Shown: positions 25,034 through 33,241, counted from the stretch's first letter. The stretch is DNA of 64,000 nt from DSNY01 sp016861185 (GCA_030263275.1 SZOR01000010.1:1-64000), one strand, 5' to 3'. A program made the numbers and translations. Notes: generated from the letters alone by a model not told the origin.

Positions 25034-25561
25034 TCAGGCTTCGCCGCGGGCGGGATAGTCGTTCTTCAGGATGAAGTCGAGCGCCGACAGGATCTCGGAA
25101 AAGTGCGGTCGCGCGAAGGGCATCGTCTGCACGGCTGCGAAGTACACGCTGCCGTCGGGCCGGATCAGGAAGATACCCGGCTCGGCGAACTTCGGCGGCT
25201 CCTCGACGCCCGTGGTGGTCTTGCCTCGTCCGGTCGATATGTACAAGCCCCAGGTGCGGGCCGTTTCGATCGACAGTCCGTACCCGACGGTCAGCGCGTC
25301 GAGCTTCCAGTCGCGCACGGTCTGTGCCGCGCGCACTGCATCGTCGGTGCTGACGGCGACGACCTCAACGCCGCGCCGATCGAACTCCCCGACGAGCCGA
25401 TTCAACTCCGACAAGTAGGGCCTGCAGATCGGGCAGTGCAGCCCGCGGTAGAACACGATCAGGCTGAAGTTGGCGGGATGGCGGTCGGCCAGCGCCCAGC
25501 GGCCGTGCCCGACCGTCGCGACATCCAGTTTCGGAGCGGGTTGCCGCGGCATCACTCGCAT
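25034..25561 (-). CDS. Peroxiredoxin-like (AhpC/TSA) protein, first gene of the ArsS cluster
   Basis: The 175-residue thioredoxin-fold protein has LIVFYRGLHCPICRPYLSEL, with C43 and C46 forming a CxxC in the peroxidatic position, and VSTDDAVRAAQTVRDWKLDA after it. This resembles the peroxiredoxin-family protein often seen next to the rSAM/selenodomain gene. Standard 2-Cys peroxiredoxins have a TxxC motif, so a thiol-disulfide role is equally possible. The ATG at 25561 is chosen; a longer frame starts at 25618. It is 32 bp upstream of arsS and is probably the promoter-proximal gene. Confidence 0.85.
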   Translation of the reverse strand: MRVMPRQPAPKLDVATVGHGRWALADRHPANFSLIVFYRGLHCPICRPYLSELNRLVGEFDRRGVEVVAVSTDDAVRAAQTVRDWKLDALTVGYGLSIETARTWGLYISTGRGKTTTGVEEPPKFAEPGIFLIRPDGSVYFAAVQTMPFARPHFSEILSALDFILKNDYPARGEA

Positions 25562-25779
25562 GGGTTCCTGCCTTCGAGTCGAACGATTCGCGCCGCGCGG
25601 GTCGCGGCTACAGGGCACCTTGTCGGATCGAAGCGGAAGTTCTTACAGCCGGCAGGGGCAATCCCGCCCGAGCTTTTCCGACATCACCCGGACGGCCGTA
25701 GCGCTGTCCTACGCTGCATACGCGCGCGCCCGACGGGTGGCATCATCGCGGCCCGCCCGTTTCGTGACTGCAAAGCACC

Positions 25780-26379
25780 ATGGCCCTGGTCGACCCCTTG
25801 CCCCTCGGACACGACGCCGGCGTCGTCGAGCTGTCGCGGCTGTTCCATGAGACGCTCGGCTTCGTTCCGAATTCCGTGCTGACGATGCAACGCCGGCCGC
25901 AGATCGCGCAGGCGTTCATCGCGCTGAATCGGGCCGTGATGGCCAATTCCGCGCGCGTCACTTCCGAACAGAAGCGGCTGATCGCGCTGCTCGCGTCGAG
26001 CGCGGCCGGCTGCCGCTACTGCCAGGCGCACGCGGCGCTTGCCGCGACGCGCTACGGCGCCGGCGACGAACGCATGCGGGAGCTCTGGGACTTTCGCGTC
26101 AGTCCGCTCTTTACCGACGCCGAACGTGCCGCCTTCGAGTTCGCGCTGGCCGCCGCGGCCGTGCCGAACGCCGTGACGCCGGCGCTCGCCGCCGATCTGC
26201 ACCGGCACTGGGACGACGGCGAAATCGTCGAGATCCTCGGCGTGATCGCGCTGTTCGGGTTCCTCAATCGCTGGAACGATTCGATGGCCACCGCGCTCGA
26301 GCCGGCCGCCGCGGCCGTCGCGTCGAGGCACCTCGCCGCGCGCGGCTGGTCGCCCGGCAAACACGGGCGGGACGACTGA
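25780..26379 (+). CDS. AhpD-like carboxymuconolactone decarboxylase family protein
   Basis: The 199-residue helical protein carries the AhpD CxxC-x3-H motif (SAAGCRYCQAHAALAATR, about residues 65-82), and NSVLTMQRRPQIAQAFIALN near residue 30 is the usual N-terminal helix. It is a thiol peroxidase-like or disulfide protein. It is divergent from the peroxiredoxin and arsS genes across 218 bp, so one control region may serve both. Peroxidase-like AhpD proteins are described as arsenosugar-associated, which fits this position. Confidence 0.85.
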   Translation: MALVDPLPLGHDAGVVELSRLFHETLGFVPNSVLTMQRRPQIAQAFIALNRAVMANSARVTSEQKRLIALLASSAAGCRYCQAHAALAATRYGAGDERMRELWDFRVSPLFTDAERAAFEFALAAAAVPNAVTPALAADLHRHWDDGEIVEILGVIALFGFLNRWNDSMATALEPAAAAVASRHLAARGWSPGKHGRDD

Positions 26380-26396
26380 CCCTGAAAACTGCAGTT

Positions 26397-26537
26397 CACC
26401 GCAGAGCGCGCAGAGGACGCGGAGGAAGTTCAACGGCTTGCGTCGGAGGCGCGGCTCACCCAACCGGTGAGCGGTGCACAGCTCGCAATACCTTCTTTTC
26501 TCCGCGTTCTCCGCGCACTCTGCGGTGAGCAACTGCG
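26397..26537. repeat. Dispersed inverted-repeat element, copy D
   Basis: The left arm (CACCGCAGAGCGCGCAGAGG, from about 26398) and the right arm (TCCGCGCACTCTGCGGTG, ending 26527) are inverted around a centre of about 60 bp. It starts about 18 bases beyond the stop codon of the AhpD-like gene. Confidence 0.75.
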
Positions 26538-26560
26538 GTTTTTGGGTTGACCCTGAATTC

Positions 26561-26702
26561 CTCACCACAGAGACACAGAGGGCACAGAGAACTGCGCCAA
26601 AACAAGCATTTGCGATGAGGGAAGACGATCACCTTACGGGTGACACACAAGAGACCCGCGAAACTCCGTTTTTCCTCGGTGTTCTCTGTGTCTCCGTGGT
26701 TC
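26561..26702. repeat. Dispersed inverted-repeat element, copy E
   Basis: The left arm (CACCACAGAGACACAGAGGG, from about 26563) pairs with a right arm ending near 26700 (GTTCTCTGTGTCTCCGTGG). Copies D and E together fill the space between two convergent genes, one element per 3' end. Confidence 0.75.
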
Positions 26703-26758
26703 AGCCGTGGTTTTCAGGCTGACGCAGTGTCGACGTCGCGCGCCGCAGACTGCGACGG

Positions 26759-27475
26759 TCAGCCTGCTTCGGCCGCCGCGAGAGCGCGCAGCCAGTCGTC
26801 GACCGAGATCGGCAGGTAGCCGGTGGTCTCCAGCGCGCGATCCTCGAAGACGTCCTGGTCCGGATCGTTCGTCTGCCATCGGGCGATCACTTCGTCGCGG
26901 TGGCGCAGCAGCAGCTCGATGTGCGGCCGGAACAGCACGAACATCGCGGTGATCCAGCGATTGACGGGCCACGACGGGTACGCATGGTCGATGGCGAAGC
27001 GATCGAGCATGCGCACGACGTCCTCGCACGGGTACCAGGTTTCGCCGGTCACCCAGCGATTGGTCGCGAACAGGCCGATCGGGAATCCGTAGGCGTCCAT
27101 CGAAATGGCGATCAGGTGCGAGTGCGCATCGGCGCCTGCCGGCCACGGCTCGGTCGCCTGCGGGTAGTCGAGCGGTGCGACACCCTCCGGCATGCCGCGC
27201 GCGCGCAGGAACGTGTGGAAGTGACCGTGCTCGCCTGCGCGGTGCGCGTGGTAGTAGTACTGGCTGCCGGTTTCCTCGTCGAAGACGTCGTCGGCCGGGT
27301 AGTGGTCGAACTCGACGAACTCGCCCTCGCCTCGCAGCACCTCGCCGACGACGTTCAGTCCGCCTTTGCGCAGCACGCGGTAGCACTCCAGGATTTCGGC
27401 GCCCGCCTCGAGCATGGCGCGGCGTTGCGGCGATAGCAGCGTCCGTGCTGCCGGCGGCGCCGGCAGCACGGGCAT
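26759..27475 (-). CDS. Uncharacterised His-rich protein, possibly DUF6969
   Basis: The predicted protein is 238 residues from the ATG at 27475; a TTG at 27511 is in frame. It has no signal peptide or membrane segment. The centre carries VFDEETGSQYYYHAHRAGEH and GHFHTFLRARGM near residue 85, a dense His motif that suggests metal binding, then AHSHLIAISMDAYGFPIGLF and NRWVTGETWYPCEDV. It resembles proteins annotated DUF6969, though I am not certain. It is convergent with the AhpD-like gene. Confidence 0.65.
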   Translation of the reverse strand: MPVLPAPPAARTLLSPQRRAMLEAGAEILECYRVLRKGGLNVVGEVLRGEGEFVEFDHYPADDVFDEETGSQYYYHAHRAGEHGHFHTFLRARGMPEGVAPLDYPQATEPWPAGADAHSHLIAISMDAYGFPIGLFATNRWVTGETWYPCEDVVRMLDRFAIDHAYPSWPVNRWITAMFVLFRPHIELLLRHRDEVIARWQTNDPDQDVFEDRALETTGYLPISVDDWLRALAAAEAG

Positions 27476-27610
27476 TGCATCGGGTGCGGGCAGGGTCGAG
27501 TCGGCGTTCAAGCGGTCGCGCTCCCGGAGACGGCCGCCAGCGTACCGCCGCGCCGCACCGGCGGCGACGCCGCCGGGCGCACGCCCGCTAGCGCGCGTTC
27601 GGGGCGACCC

Positions 27611-28357
27611 TCAGCGCTTGGCCGGCGCGCAGGGATTCTTTGCGGCGCACGGGTTCTTGGGACCGCACGGCGCCTTGGCTGCGCACGGATTCTTCGCTGC
27701 ACATGGATTCTTGGCCGCGCAGGGGTTCTTCGCTGCGCACGGGTTGGCGCTCGCCGTGGTCGGTTTGAAGCCCTTCTGGATGTCGACGACATACGCCGTC
27801 AGCGCCGCGAGTTCCTTCGAGTTCCATGCGAGCGGCTTGGCCGCCATCGGCCGCACCATGCAGAGCTGGACCATCTCGTCGGCCTGTACCTGCTTGAATC
27901 CCATCTCCGTGGCCATCGCAACCGCGTGCGGGTAGGGCTTCGCGAAGGTCGGCTGGTAGGCACTGTAGTTCTGATGGCAGGTGGCGCACGACAGCCCGTT
28001 GGTGCTGAGCTTGGTGTCGGCGAACAGCGCCTTGCCGGTGGCAATCAGCTCAGCGGACTTGCCGCGGTACGGCTTGTAGTCCGCCGGCCGTTTGACGGCC
28101 TTCAGCGCGCACGGATTGACGGCACCGCAAGGGTTTTTCGCGGCACACGGGTTCTTTGCGGCGCAGGGGTTCTTCGCCGCGCAGGGGTTCTTCGCGGCGC
28201 ACGGATTGGCCTGACCGGCCTTGCGCGTTTTCGGCGCACAGGGCGCGCAGGCGGCGGCTAGCGCCAGGCCGGGCGCGCCGCACAGGCCAACGGACAGCAC
28301 GCCCGCGGACATCATCGCGGATGCACTCTTGCGTAGCCGAAGCGTTGCGGTTTGCAT
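27611..28357 (-). CDS. c-type cytochrome flanked by NPCAAK hexapeptide repeats
   Basis: The 248-residue exported protein (signal to about residue 36) has a single heme site C124-x2-C127-H128 in GLSCATCHQNYSAYQP and probable Met ligands at M163 or M170. Six tandem hexapeptides of the form NPCAAK occupy residues 51-86, and seven more (with APCGPK and NPCAPAK variants) fill residues 205-247. The repeats add 13 Cys, one every six residues. A strong AAGGAGG precedes the ATG. The repeats are encoded by similar but not identical 18-base units. The function of the tails is unknown; metal binding or cross-linking at the cell surface are possibilities. Confidence 0.85.
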   Translation of the reverse strand: MQTATLRLRKSASAMMSAGVLSVGLCGAPGLALAAACAPCAPKTRKAGQANPCAAKNPCAAKNPCAAKNPCAAKNPCGAVNPCALKAVKRPADYKPYRGKSAELIATGKALFADTKLSTNGLSCATCHQNYSAYQPTFAKPYPHAVAMATEMGFKQVQADEMVQLCMVRPMAAKPLAWNSKELAALTAYVVDIQKGFKPTTASANPCAAKNPCAAKNPCAAKNPCAAKAPCGPKNPCAAKNPCAPAKR

Positions 28358-28615
28358 GAACGACTCCTCCTTTTCGTGAGCACGATCGGACTGAACGAAG
28401 GCAGCGGGGGAGGCGATGCGAAACCGCCGGCTTACCGGGCCGCTGCAATCTAGGTCGCCGGGCCGGCGCGATCATTACAAGCGGCGTTGCGCGCCGGTCC
28501 CGACGCCGGAAACGGCGGACCTTGAGCGCGGGGGCCGGTAAGCGCCGGGCATCGGTGCCGACTCAGGGATGTGACGCCCGACGAAAGTCACGACCACGAC
28601 GACCGCCTTGCGGGG

Positions 28616-29239
28616 ATGCAGATGGAACGCGAATCGACCGAACTGTTGCTGCGCGATACGAGCCGCGCCGTGCTCGTTCCCGCCGACCATCCGCATGCGA
28701 CGAAGGTCGGGCTCGATGCCCGCGGCATCAGCGTGATGACCGACCTCGACCGTACGCCTGCCGTGACCGTCGACGACGGCACGCAGATCGACGAGGCCCT
28801 GCGCCTGATGAAGGAGGCCGGCGTGCGTTCCGCGTTCGTCATCGACGGCGGCAGCAACGTCCTCGGACTCGTGACCGCGTACGACATCGTCGGCGACAAG
28901 CCGCTGCGCTACCTCGATTCGCTGGGGTGCACGTTGCGCACCTGCTCCCGTGCCGACGTGCGCGTCGGCGACATCATGGAACCCGTCGAGCGCTGGCTGG
29001 TGATCGACGTCGACGATCTGGCGGCGTATTCGGTCGGCGACGTCGTCGAGACGTTCCGCCGCAGCGGCCGCACGCACATCCCCGTGGTCGAGCGCACCGA
29101 CGAGGGCGCCGACCGCCTGCGCGGACTGCTTTCCGCCGCCGAGGTGGCGCGGGCTACCGGTGTCGACACCGGTGGCCTGCGTCCGGCGGCGACCTTTGCC
29201 GAGATCGAACTCGCGGTTCAGCACGGCGCGCTGCCGTGA
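28616..29239 (+). CDS. CBS-domain pair protein
   Basis: The 207-residue soluble protein has two CBS domains, nucleotide-binding regulatory modules. The first is SVMTDLDRTPAVTVDDGTQI and SAFVIDGGSNVLGLVTAYDI (about residues 30-90), the second is VGDIMEPVERWLVIDVDDLA and HIPVVERTDEGADRLRGLLS (about 110-180). The start is uncertain: GTG at 28571, ATG at 28616 and ATG at 28622 are all in frame, and none has a strong ribosome-binding site. There is no attached enzyme or transporter domain, so it probably binds adenine nucleotides for an unknown partner. Confidence 0.8.
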   Translation: MQMERESTELLLRDTSRAVLVPADHPHATKVGLDARGISVMTDLDRTPAVTVDDGTQIDEALRLMKEAGVRSAFVIDGGSNVLGLVTAYDIVGDKPLRYLDSLGCTLRTCSRADVRVGDIMEPVERWLVIDVDDLAAYSVGDVVETFRRSGRTHIPVVERTDEGADRLRGLLSAAEVARATGVDTGGLRPAATFAEIELAVQHGALP

Positions 29240-29564
29240 GCGCGCGTCGGGCGCGAGGGCTGTCTCCTTGACAGCGAGGTGCAGGGCGAACCGACGAATG
29301 CGCTGCCGTCGTTTCCCCGCCTTGTCCCGCCGACGCGGGCGAGCGGGACTGCGTGCGCTTCGCGCGCACCCCAGAACGCCGGATGAACCTCCTTCAGCCT
29401 GAAAGCCCCAGTTGCTCACCGTGGAGTGCGCGGAGAACGCGGAGAAGGGAAGCTGTTAGGGGCTTTGCACCGCTCAACCGTCCGGTGACCGGCGCGTCCG
29501 AGACACGCCGTTGATCCTCCTCCGTGTTCTCTGCGCGCTCTGCGGTGATCTGCAGTTTCGAGGT
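29240..29564. other. Intergenic stretch between convergent genes, mostly repeat
   Basis: The first 170 bases contain no gene or clear terminator. The rest is repeat copy F, listed separately. Confidence 0.5.
29416..29550. repeat. Dispersed inverted-repeat element, copy F
   Basis: The left arm (CTCACCGTGGAGTGCGCGGA, from about 29415) and the right arm (TTCTCTGCGCGCTCTGCGGTG, ending about 29548) are inverted around a centre of about 65 bp. It ends 15 bases short of the stop codon of the minus-strand gene at 29565. Confidence 0.72.
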
Positions 29565-31139
29565 TCAGAGGTCCAGCACCAGCCGCTCGCCTTTCGCGCG
29601 CGAGATGCACGGGCACATCGAGTGCTCGCGCTCGGCCGGCGACAGAGCGGTATCGCGGTGGTCGGGCTCGCCTGCGAGGACCTTGACCGCGCAGGTCCTG
29701 CAGTGGCCGGCGCGGCAGCTATGGGGTGCTGCGACGCCGGCGGCGAGCACCGCGTCGAGGATCGTCTGGTCGCTCCCGACCTGCAGCGTCTTGCCCGAGC
29801 GGCGCAGCTCGACCTCGACCGGTTTGGCGTCGAGCGGGATCGATGCGGCGAAACACTCGACGCGGATTCGCGCGCGATCGATCCCGACGCTTGCGGCACC
29901 CTTGGCGACCGCATCGACCAGCCGGTGCGGGCCGCACACGTAGAACACCGCTTCCGGCGGCGCGGCAGCCAGCAGCGCCTCGACGTTCATATGCCGGCCG
30001 TCCGCCGACGGGTAAAGATGCAAGTCGTCGCCGAGTTCGCGCGCAAGCTCGTCGCGGTACGCGGCCTCCGCCGCGCTGCGCGCGGCGTAATGAAGCTGCG
30101 TGCCGGTGCCGCGCTCCTTAAGCGCATGCGCCATCGCCTTGAGCGGGGTGATGCCGACGCCGCCGGCGATCAGCACCGCGGGCCGCGCGTCTTCGTGCAG
30201 CGTGAAATCGTTGCGCGGCAGCCCGCAGCGCAGCCGCAGGCCGAGCGCGAACGATGCGTGCACGGCGCGCGAGCCGCCGGTGCCGGCATCCTCGCGCAGC
30301 ACGGCGATTTCGTAGGCGTCGCGCCGCGCCGGATCGGAAGCGATCGAGTAGCGGCGCGTCGCGGTCTTGCCGTCGTCGAACCGCACCGGCACCTCGAGGT
30401 GCGCGCCCGCCTGCAGCGCGGGAAGCTCGCGACCTTCGGGGTCGCGCAGCTCGTAGGCGCGGATGCGCGGCGTGAGCTGGCGAATGCCGGCGATGACCAG
30501 CTCGAGCGGACCCTTGCCGATCGCGGCGGGCGGCGCTACCCGACTCGAGTGCCCCGCGGCTTTCAGCCGTTGGTTTTCCGCGAGCACCGGCGCGACCAGC
30601 GCCTCGACTTCGCGCTCGGTGTAGCGCGGCGTGATGTGCTGCGCGCAGTTCCAGTCGAAAGCTTCGATGTGGATGACGAAGCCGCGCTCGACCGCCGCGC
30701 GATCGTCGGCCACTTCCAGACGCGCGAGCAGCTCGGGCTCGCCGTCGCCGACGAGGCGCACGCGGCCGAGCAGCTTGAGCCGCATGCGGTTCGGATAGTC
30801 CATGAAAAAGAGCGCGACGCGGTCGTCCTTGCGCAGGTTGCCGACGCTCACGTACTGGCGGTTGCCGCGGAAGTCGGCGAAGCCGATCGTGCGCTCGTCG
30901 AGGACGCGCACGAACCCCGCCGGGCCGCCGCGATGCTGCACGTACGGCCAGCCGGTCTCGCTGACGCTCGCCATGTACAAGCTGTCGCGCGCCGCGATGA
31001 AATCCGCTTCGCGCTCGCTGAGGACATGGTTGTAGTCCTCGCCTTCGTCCATCGCCGCGTAGCCGGCGCGGCTGCCGAGCAAGCGCTGCACTTCGCGTAC
31101 CGAATCGGTGAAGGCCAGCGTTGCAAACCGGTGTCCCAT
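29565..31139 (-). CDS. PNPOx - ferredoxin reductase - 2Fe-2S fusion flavoprotein
   Basis: The 524-residue protein has three modules. Residues about 30-160 are a pyridoxamine 5'-phosphate oxidase-like split barrel (FIAARDSLYMASVSETGWPY, GNRQYVSVGNL). Residues about 210-430 are a ferredoxin-NADP reductase (RRYSIASDP for FAD, VLIAGGVGITPLKAMAHAL for NAD). Residues about 440-524 are a plant-type [2Fe-2S] domain with SCRAGHCRTC and a distal Cys in MCPC. It should carry electrons from NAD(P)H through FAD to an iron-sulfur cluster beside a flavin-binding barrel. It lies 71 bp downstream of an AhpD-like gene in a likely operon. Confidence 0.9.
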   Translation of the reverse strand: MGHRFATLAFTDSVREVQRLLGSRAGYAAMDEGEDYNHVLSEREADFIAARDSLYMASVSETGWPYVQHRGGPAGFVRVLDERTIGFADFRGNRQYVSVGNLRKDDRVALFFMDYPNRMRLKLLGRVRLVGDGEPELLARLEVADDRAAVERGFVIHIEAFDWNCAQHITPRYTEREVEALVAPVLAENQRLKAAGHSSRVAPPAAIGKGPLELVIAGIRQLTPRIRAYELRDPEGRELPALQAGAHLEVPVRFDDGKTATRRYSIASDPARRDAYEIAVLREDAGTGGSRAVHASFALGLRLRCGLPRNDFTLHEDARPAVLIAGGVGITPLKAMAHALKERGTGTQLHYAARSAAEAAYRDELARELGDDLHLYPSADGRHMNVEALLAAAPPEAVFYVCGPHRLVDAVAKGAASVGIDRARIRVECFAASIPLDAKPVEVELRRSGKTLQVGSDQTILDAVLAAGVAAPHSCRAGHCRTCAVKVLAGEPDHRDTALSPAEREHSMCPCISRAKGERLVLDL

Positions 31140-31210
31140 CGTTGCGCTCCCGTGCGGATCTGATGTGCGGCGGGCCGCCGCGGCTCGTTGCGCGGCGGCC
31201 CTGCCCGGCG

Positions 31211-31756
31211 CTACGCGGCGAGCTTCAGTTCGACTTTCGGAAAGTCGATCTCGACCCGGCTCGTCTTGCCGAGGATGTTGGTGAGCACGTTCATGCCCAC
31301 GTGGGTGATGATCTCCACGATCTCCGCGTCGCTGTAGCCGGCGTTGCGTACCGCGAGGATTTCGGCGGTGCCGACTTCGCCGTTGTGCTCGGCGAGCGCC
31401 TTCGCGAACTTCACCGCCGCGGCGGCCTTGGCGTCGCTACTGGTGCCGGCGCGGCTCGCCTCGATCTCCGCCGTATCGAGCCCCAGCTTGCGGCCGATCG
31501 CGCTGTGCGCGGACACGCAGTACTGGCAACCGTTCTGCTGCGCGAGCGCGAGCGCGATGCGCTCGCGGGTCTGCGCGTCCAGGCTGCCCTCGCCGGCGAT
31601 GCCGTGCAGGCCGAGGAAGGCGCGCAGCGCCGCCGGCGAGTTGGCGAAGACCTTCAGAAAGTTGGGCACCATGCCGAGCTGCGACTGGATCGCGTCCAGC
31701 AGCGCTTTCTGCTCGGCGTTGGCGTTGTCGTGCGTAACGACGTTGAGGCGGCTCAT
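31211..31756 (-). CDS. AhpD-like carboxymuconolactone decarboxylase family protein (peroxidase-related)
   Basis: The 181-residue all-helical protein has QNGCQYCVSAHSAIGRKLG (CxxC-x2-H motif) near residue 85, the N-terminal KALLDAIQSQLGMVPNFLKV, and AGYSDAEIVEIITHVGMNVL near the end, as in alkylhydroperoxidase D-like proteins. It is the probable first gene of an operon with the PNPOx-reductase fusion and is divergent from a LysR regulator across 136 bp. Such trios often form inducible detoxification units. Confidence 0.88.
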   Translation of the reverse strand: MSRLNVVTHDNANAEQKALLDAIQSQLGMVPNFLKVFANSPAALRAFLGLHGIAGEGSLDAQTRERIALALAQQNGCQYCVSAHSAIGRKLGLDTAEIEASRAGTSSDAKAAAAVKFAKALAEHNGEVGTAEILAVRNAGYSDAEIVEIITHVGMNVLTNILGKTSRVEIDFPKVELKLAA

Positions 31757-31836
31757 GTTCGATCTCCTTTGCGGTTGGGTTGAGCTTCCTGCGCCGCGCG
31801 TTTCGCGGCGACGGTTGGCACTCTCTCAAATTCCGG

Positions 31837-31887
31837 TTGTGAGAAGAATCACCGCCGATCACAATTGTTCATTCCGTTTACCGGAAT
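31837..31887. promoter_or_regulatory. Candidate operator of the LysR/AhpD divergent promoter
   Basis: Two inverted repeats lie in the 136-bp intergenic space: TTGTGA (31837-31842) with TCACAA (31859-31864), and ATTCCG with CGGAAT five bases apart at 31871-31887, right before the LysR start. Either could be the binding site of the LysR protein, which usually controls its divergent neighbour and itself. This is inferred from position and symmetry only. Confidence 0.35.
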
Positions 31888-31892
31888 AGCCG

Positions 31893-32792
31893 ATGGACCG
31901 CTTCCAGTTGATGACCGTCTTCGTGGCGGTGGCCGAGGAGGAGGGCTTCGCCGCCGGCGCGCGGCGCCTGCGTTTGTCGCCCCCCGCTGTCACGCGCGCG
32001 GTCGCGATGCTCGAGGAGCGCCTGGGCGTGAAGCTGCTCGACCGCACCACGCGCTGCGTGCGCGCGACCGACGCCGGGCTGCGCTACCTCGAGGAGGCGC
32101 GGCGCATCCTCGCCGACGTCGAAACCGTCGAGGAGTCGCTCGCCGGCGGCAATGCCGAACCGCGCGGCCGGCTCACGGTCACCGCGCCGGTGCTGTTCGG
32201 ACGCATGTTCGTGATGCCGGGGATCGTCGACTATCTCGAGCGCTATCCGCGGACGGAAGTGTCCGCGGTGCTGCTCGACCGCTCGGTCAACCTGCTGGAG
32301 GAAGGCATCGATGTCGGCGTGCGCATCGGCGAGCTGGCCGACTCGACCATGCGTGCGCTGCGCGTGGGCAGCGTTCGCATCGTGGCGTGCGCCTCGCCCG
32401 ATTACCTGAAGCGGCATGGCACGCCGAGGACGCCGCAGGATCTGACGGCGCACTCGACGATTGCCTCCATCGCCGGCAGCGGCGCGATCCACTGGCGCTT
32501 CGACGCGGGCGACGGGATGCGCCCGGTGCGCGTGCGCCCGCGGCTCACGGTGACCACCAACGACGCGGCGATCGAGGCGGCGCTGCGCGGCCTCGGCATC
32601 ACGCGGCTGCTGTCGTATCAGGTGGCGTCGCTGTTCGCGGCGCGCAAGCTCAAGCGCGTGCTGGAGCGTTTCGAACCGCCGCCATGGCCGGTGCACATCG
32701 TGCACCGCGAGGGCCGATACGCTTCGGCGAAGGTGCGCGCCTTCGTCGACCTGATGGCGCAGCGGCTGCGCGCCGATCCGGCGCTCGCCTGA
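31893..32792 (+). CDS. LysR-family transcriptional regulator
   Basis: The 299-residue regulator has a clear N-terminal winged helix (MDRFQLMTVFVAVAEEEGFA, then SPPAVTRAVAMLEERLGVKL) and a two-lobe effector domain from about residue 90. It ends at RLRADPALA. The length is normal. It is divergent from the AhpD-like/PNPOx-reductase operon, which is its likely target. The effector is unknown but may be an electrophile or oxidant, given the target genes. Confidence 0.93.
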   Translation: MDRFQLMTVFVAVAEEEGFAAGARRLRLSPPAVTRAVAMLEERLGVKLLDRTTRCVRATDAGLRYLEEARRILADVETVEESLAGGNAEPRGRLTVTAPVLFGRMFVMPGIVDYLERYPRTEVSAVLLDRSVNLLEEGIDVGVRIGELADSTMRALRVGSVRIVACASPDYLKRHGTPRTPQDLTAHSTIASIAGSGAIHWRFDAGDGMRPVRVRPRLTVTTNDAAIEAALRGLGITRLLSYQVASLFAARKLKRVLERFEPPPWPVHIVHREGRYASAKVRAFVDLMAQRLRADPALA

Positions 32793-33241
32793 GAGCCTGA
32801 AAAAAGGCCGCGAAGACCGCAAGCGATCGTTTTTCTTTCACCGCAGAGGCGCAGAGGGCGCGGAGCAATCCGTTGAAAGCCCACCGGAAGGTCTCCGCGA
32901 ACTCTGCGCCTCTGCGGTTCAAAGCACGCAGGCAGCCCGGAAGGCCGAAATCCTCTCGGGCTCTGAGTCGCTGCGCGGCGCAGGATCGCGCTCCCGGAGA
33001 AGCCACATGCGCTCGACCTCGGTCGGCAGTGCCGCCGCGCGGTGAGACGTGGCCTCGACATCCGCGTAAGAAGGCGCGCGCCAGCAGCGACACTGATGGG
33101 GGAGCGGCCGCGTCCGCCGCGTTGTCCACGCGGCCGGACTGCGCCGTGCGCCGCCCGGCATTGCGGTCGCTGCGCAGCGCGCGCATGCTTGCACTCGGTG
33201 ATCGGCGCGCCACGACAGGTACCGCCGGTGAGGAGCGAACG
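32793..33241. other. 449-bp intergenic stretch
   Basis: It contains repeat copy G (listed separately) in its first third. The remaining 320 bases hold no convincing gene or recognisable regulatory site beyond a GAGGAG ribosome-binding sequence for the haloacid dehalogenase gene. Confidence 0.5.
32838..32920. repeat. Dispersed inverted-repeat element, copy G
   Basis: The left arm (CACCGCAGAGGCGCAGAGGG, from 32839) and the right arm (ACTCTGCGCCTCTGCGGT, ending about 32918) are inverted around a short centre. It is about 45 bases beyond the stop codon of the LysR gene and is the cleanest copy. Confidence 0.78.

Noticed and set aside
26759..27511. TTG start for the His-rich protein at 27511
   Set aside because: It lacks a ribosome-binding site and the extra residues have no character. 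The ATG at 27475 is preferred, though the TTG is not excluded.
27611..28357. Tandem DNA repeats interpreted as a CRISPR or minisatellite
   Set aside because: The repeats are in frame with an exported cytochrome and preserve a Cys every six residues, so they are coding.
33001..33241. Extension of the haloacid dehalogenase gene upstream to 32873
   Set aside because: The extended frame translates the repeat element copy G and has no homology. The ATG at 33242 has a ribosome-binding site.
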